The notes under the pieces were generated by a model, which was not told the DNA's origin, did no database searches, and was given only the letters and a program-made list of their open reading frames with translations. A program made the translations under genes and the position numbers. Positions 60,255-64,000 of a DNA stretch of 64,000 nt are shown one piece after another; the stretch's first letter is position 1, and every line of letters begins with the position of its first letter. This stretch comes from Saussurea involucrata (lineage: Eukaryota > Streptophyta > Magnoliopsida > Asterales > Asteraceae), in NCBI GenBank assembly GCA_033807775.1, contig CM066313.1, positions 64,464,484-64,528,483 on the forward strand. Reading direction: 5' to 3'.

Positions 60255-61760
60255 TGTAACAACCCAACAAAATAAAGCAATGCATTTCATAAAATGTAAA
60301 ACATCCCAAAACCGGTCTCAAAATTTCAATACATCTGTCTCAAAACTAGGTTGGCGGAAACAACCTATTCCCAACTAAGAATAAATAAAGTCTATAAAGT
60401 GAAAGTGAAACACTATCTCTAGAAGCGTTCATCCTCTAATTCTTCTCTTGGCTCCTACCGGAGCTTCCTACTACTTGCTTCCCTGAAAAGGTTTAGTTTT
60501 GAAAATGCGAGGGTTAGACCATGAGGTCTAGTGAGCTCCCTCAATTAACAATAGTTCGATAACATATATTTAAAGTAGTTCGTAACTTTCATATATAACA
60601 ACTTTAATCAAAACATTCAGGTAACACTACTCATGTAAATGGTACACTGAAGTCACTCGGAAGTGACAACGTATCAGTCTTACACTGCCTTACTGGGTCA
60701 CACCTCCCATGGCATAAACGGGACACACCCCCCGGTATGAGCACTGGCGGGCCACACCCCCCGACTTAGCCGATTTACATCTAACAACAACAATGTAGGC
60801 ATACATCTCAAATAAACTTTCATACAAGCATAATCATGTGATAAAACATGGCATTTCTACTCAGTTACTTACTTCAGAAAACATGTTTTAACACACGTAT
60901 TTTTAGTTAGAAAAACTCACCTGATGACTTGCACAATACTTCTCACGTAGCTTCCGGTTTCTAACTTGGAACACCTAAGCGGTTGAAAAGATTAAGAATA
61001 ATAAGGCTTAACAAGTCGCTTAGAATAACCAGAACATATCCCCAAAACTTTACTCAACAGAATAACCGAACCCGGAACCAAAGTCCCGGACTCTACTCCT
61101 CATCCGGATCAAATCATGAATTTCGGTTCCATACCGGATCCATATCCGGTTTCCAGTTGAAACTCCGGTTCTCCCATACAGGATCCGATCCCCACTTCGG
61201 TTCCGGTCCATTCCAGATCCAATCCCAACTCCGGTTCCTGTCCGTTCCGGATCCGATCCCAACTCCGATTCCGGTCCATTCGCACATCGATTTGCGGCAT
61301 ACAGAGTGGCTAAACCACCATCCAATTCGATGTGAAATGATTGAAACATGGAGAAATGATCGCAAGAAACGCTATTACACTACTAGACAACATAATCATA
61401 TTTTGTACGACGTAAACATCGATTAGGTCCTTGATTACTCTAGAAACCCATCAGAACATAAGACTCTCTTCACATTGCAGTATAAACATATGATTAGGGG
61501 ATTACCTTTCCAAAATGATACTTGAGTTACCCTGATGAAATCCTCCTCTTGCCTTCTTCCCAGAAACAAAATGCTAGATTGATTTCCTTCTTCAGCTCAT
61601 ACACACCACAACCGTTCTCAATTGCAAACACCTAGGGTTTTGAGCCCAAAGTGAGCGTTTTATACTTTCTCTTTTTTTACACTCCGGTCCCTCAAGATTC
61701 CAGATTTTAATTTCCTTCCCACTACTTATGATTTCTTTACATTTCAACCGGGATATTACA
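60255..61760 (-). repeat. E4 LTR-C (5' LTR of body B)
   Basis: 1506 bp, TGTAACAACCC to CGGGATATTACA, followed by the TSD CTGTT and the last part of the hAT MITE. Hairpin at 60515-60530; CCGG array about 61075-61285. Confidence 0.92.
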
Positions 61761-61802
61761 CTGTTCGTGTCCATTCGGTTTGTTTACACCCCTAGGTGTC
61801 AC

Positions 61803-62180
61803 TTACCTTATCAGGTGAGTATGGAAGGAACGTTAATCTTACCCGGTAGGTGAGAGAGATTACTCTTACCCCATTAGTGCGTATTAGGTAAGAGACGCTT
61901 ATCAACAATCCATTTTTGATGCCTGAATGTAACCCGATATAATGAGAAGGTAGTGAGTTAGTGACTCTTATTGTTAAGTTCTTTTCAGATTACGATATTT
62001 TATAAGAAAACTTAAAATTTATAAATTCTAACATGGGATGGGATGGGATGATAGAGATGAAAAGGAAGGCCCAATAGAAACTCCTGGCAAAAAAGTTACT
62101 ACACCTAGTATGTGTGGGCCCAAACTTAGACATATGAAATAATTTGATCAAAGTAAGTTTTTTTTTCAAGACAAAGCTAA
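61803..62180. other. Unassigned spacer right of the nest
   Basis: Continues the sequence left of 18404 once the hAT MITE is removed. Short words of GGTAAG/CTTACC type recur on both strands at 61803-61895, hinting at a small fold-back, but I could not define ends. No gene. Confidence 0.4.
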
Positions 62181-62700
62181 GAGCATCCGCAGTCATGAAC
62201 CTGTTTAGAGGTTTATGACTTTGCCAAATCAGCTTTCTCTCGCTGCCACATCAGCTTTTTCTTTTTTACTCATTTTATAAACCTCTCACTCCCAATTATG
62301 AATCGGTTCATGATTTATATAATAAAAAACTATAATGTTGAAATTATGACAACTAAAATTCAACTTCAATATTTAGCAGTTAATTATATATTAATTTACG
62401 TAGATTAAAGTAATCAATTAATTAATTTACTTAATTATTTTTAACTGATTATATATTAAAAAGTAGATAATTACACCATCTTAATAGTTTTGATTATTTA
62501 AATGAAAAATGAATTTAATTATTTAAATATAAAATATATGTGAGACCATCACTTTAAAGTTTGAACCTCAAAAGAGGAACCGTTTTAATTATTTAAATGA
62601 AAGTTGGATTTGATTATTTTAATATAAAATATGTATGGGATCTCACTTTGAGCCTTAAAGGAGCGGTTCCTCTGCAAGGACTGCTCCGATGAGATGCCAA
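62181..62700. mobile_element. PIF/Harbinger-type MITE, right end unclear
   Basis: Begins GAGCATCCGCAGTCATGAAC after TAA (62178-62180) and resembles the left part of the next MITE (ACATTTTATAAACC- and CGGTTCAT-type segments). A matching right terminus is not clear; a degenerate GACTGCTCCGATGAGATGCC near 62678-62697 may be what remains. Non-coding. Confidence 0.5.
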
Positions 62701-62775
62701 AAACCTCAAACTCACTCAATGGTAAACTAAAACAAATAACCGGTCCTTAGGTTGATGATGTGGCAATGAACCTAA

Positions 62776-63412
62776 GAGCATCCACAATCATGGACCTTTT
62801 TAGAGGTTCATGGTTTAGCCTCATCATTTTTCTCTCACTGCCACATTAGTTTTCTCTCTCCTACACATTTTATAAACCTTTCACTCTCAATCATAGACCG
62901 GTTCATAGTTTATATAATAAAAAATTATAATAATTAAAACTAGTTATTATAATACAAATAATAATTATTATAAATTATAAATAGTTAAAATTCAATTGTT
63001 ACATATAAAAATTACAATAATAAAACTCAAAATAAAATAAAATCAACAATGATAAATAAAAAATGTGGTTTTTTTATAAAATAAAAATAATAACTAATTA
63101 AATTTGACTATGTTTTATTAAATAAATTTAACAAATAATACATAACAAAAAAAGAAGCAAAGAGATGGAGTGGATACAGTTACAATAATGAAGCAAAGAG
63201 ATGGAGTGGATAAGTTACAATAAAATAAAAATAATAACTAATTCAATTATTTACCATTAAAAAGGTTAAATAAATGCAACCTTTTGATGGCATGGACCGC
63301 TCCATGCAGATGGAGCGGTTTGCCATGTCATTCCTTCCCCAATGGTATTTTTTTTATGGAGAGGTTTATGGAGGTCCACCGTGGAGGTAAGAACCTCCCA
63401 TTGTGGATGCTC
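62776..63412. mobile_element. PIF/Harbinger-type MITE
   Basis: 637 bp with ends GAGCATCCACAATCATGG and, inverted, GAGCATCCACAATGGGAGG, flanked by TAA (62773-62775 and 63413-63415). No ORF; AT-rich centre with a duplicated GAAGCAAAGAGATGGAGTGG (63152 and 63190). The GAGCATCCACA-type terminus with TAA duplication is common among plant PIF/Harbinger MITEs. Confidence 0.82.
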
Positions 63413-63415
63413 TAA

Positions 63416-64000
63416 GGCCTAACCCAAAAAGATCTGAAAAAAGCTCGATCGTGTCCATTTTCATCTCCTATCAACCTGCAAATTTTTTCTCACTTATTTT
63501 GCTTTTTTAACAATAACGAAGTCAGAAAGCAAAACATATCCACATTTAAAATCCGTTCTAGCATGCCATCAGTTACAAAGGCATTAAAACAAAAGAATAA
63601 GTTAGTCTTGGAGAATGGTTTTAATTCACACAACTCAAATTTCTGCAACTCTACAAACAAGTGGGTTTAACGTATATGTCTCAATGTGTGTTTTAGTTGT
63701 AATAGGTCGTAGAGAGAGAGAGAGAGAGAAGTTGCAGGTCTTCTCCAGGCTAGCGGTAAGTTCATGTGTGTGTTAATATAAAAAGGAGTAAGAGAAGCTG
63801 ATGGTCATTGAAGGAGGAATACAAAGTTGAAGATCGGGTTACAATGCAGACGAAAACAAACGATGGTCGGAGGATACATGAGAGACAGTGACCGGGGAAA
63901 GGTCGACTGGAATCATGGACTGTCCTTTTAACCCAAAAGCTATGGTTATTGGGATTTTTTTTTGCAAAAACAGAGAGGACCGAAAGAAAGGCAACGGTGT
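63416..64000. other. Unassigned sequence at window end
   Basis: Less AT-rich than the rest and free of recognisable repeats except a short (GA)n run at about 63711-63729. No long open frame on either strand. It could be low-copy DNA near a gene beyond the window, but nothing here proves that. Confidence 0.4.

Larger units (their letters stand above)
18894..61760 (-). mobile_element. E4: Tekay-like chromovirus with three LTRs and two bodies
   Basis: Order on the plus strand: LTR-A (18894-48302, split by E3 and E5), body A (48303-53327), LTR-B (53328-54828), body B (54829-60254), LTR-C (60255-61760). The outer flanks carry a perfect 5-bp TSD, CTGTT (18889-18893 and 61761-61765), so the three-LTR unit is bounded as one insertion. 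Both bodies read on the minus strand and have tRNA-Met primer sites, double CCHC gag, protease, RT, RNase H, integrase and a chromodomain-like C-terminus. The Tekay assignment rests on the C-terminal domain, LTR type and primer; it was not tested by phylogeny. Confidence 0.88.
18412..61794. mobile_element. hAT-type MITE, split by the gypsy nest
   Basis: The two halves are 18412-18893 and 61761-61794. The outer TSD GGTGTCAC is perfect (18404-18411 and 61795-61802), the 8 bp typical of hAT. The ends are imperfect inverted repeats: TATGGTTGTAAATAAACCGA on the left and, inverted, TAGGGGTGTAAACAAACCGA on the right. The left half is rich in GAACG/CGTTC words that fold on themselves. Its own length is about 0.5 kb and it has no coding capacity. 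It is the oldest layer of the nest. Confidence 0.8.

Noticed and set aside
63416..64000. Possible 5' end of a host gene
   Set aside because: Composition changes and a GA run are present, but no open frame, splice pattern or recognisable peptide supports a gene.

Overview
The window is plant nuclear DNA made almost entirely of transposable elements. The evidence is Ty3/gypsy and Ty1/copia polyprotein remnants with plant-type primer-binding sites (initiator tRNA-Met, and tRNA-Asp for an Athila-type element), Helitron, MULE, hAT and PIF/Harbinger-type non-autonomous elements, and AT-rich spacers. I found no ordinary host gene, rRNA, tRNA or CRISPR array. The species cannot be read from this; a flowering plant, probably a eudicot, is my inference.

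Layout. (1) 1-5325: E1, a minus-strand gypsy-type element without coding capacity; its left LTR is cut by the window edge. It abuts an old Ty1/copia remnant (5326-6647 and 12173-~12480). (2) 6648-12172: E2, a decayed gypsy element inserted in the copia gag remnant; its left LTR is truncated. (3) 12480-18403: AT-rich DNA with two Helitrons (13550-14493 plus; 17811-18246 minus), a fold-back element (15871-16183) and a MULE with a perfect 9-bp target-site duplication (TSD) (16254-17647). (4) 18404-61802: a four-level nest. A ~0.5-kb hAT-type MITE (18412-61794, 8-bp TSD) is split by E4, a Tekay-like chromovirus with three LTRs and two internal regions (18894-61760, 5-bp TSD). The leftmost E4 LTR holds E3 (18965-26521, 5-bp TSD) and E5, an Athila-type element (26658-47021, 5-bp TSD). 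The env-like ORF of E5 is split by E6, a non-coding gypsy-type element on the plus strand (31093-39208, 5-bp TSD). (5) 61803-64000: two related PIF/Harbinger-type MITEs and a short unassigned end.

How the parts relate. E1, E2, E3 and E4 share a tRNA-Met primer site, and E1-E4 share leader sequence next to it. E2, E3 and E4 share LTR modules: a block with a TAGACC-ATGA-GGTCTA hairpin and a block around GGCGGAAAC. E1, E2 and E3 carry a common non-coding interior and look like deletion or replacement derivatives that could have been mobilised by an E4-like autonomous relative (inference). E5 is independent (tRNA-Asp primer). It is nearly intact: gag, protease, RT, RNase H, integrase and an env-like ORF, broken by a few stops, two frameshifts and the E6 insertion.

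The observations I rate highest are a CCCACAGTGGG-type motif scattered through coding and non-coding parts of E5 and read in more than one frame; the three-LTR, two-body structure of E4; the fully TSD-supported nest; and the independent CCGG-rich arrays in three related LTR families. All comparisons were made by eye; no alignment or database search was run.
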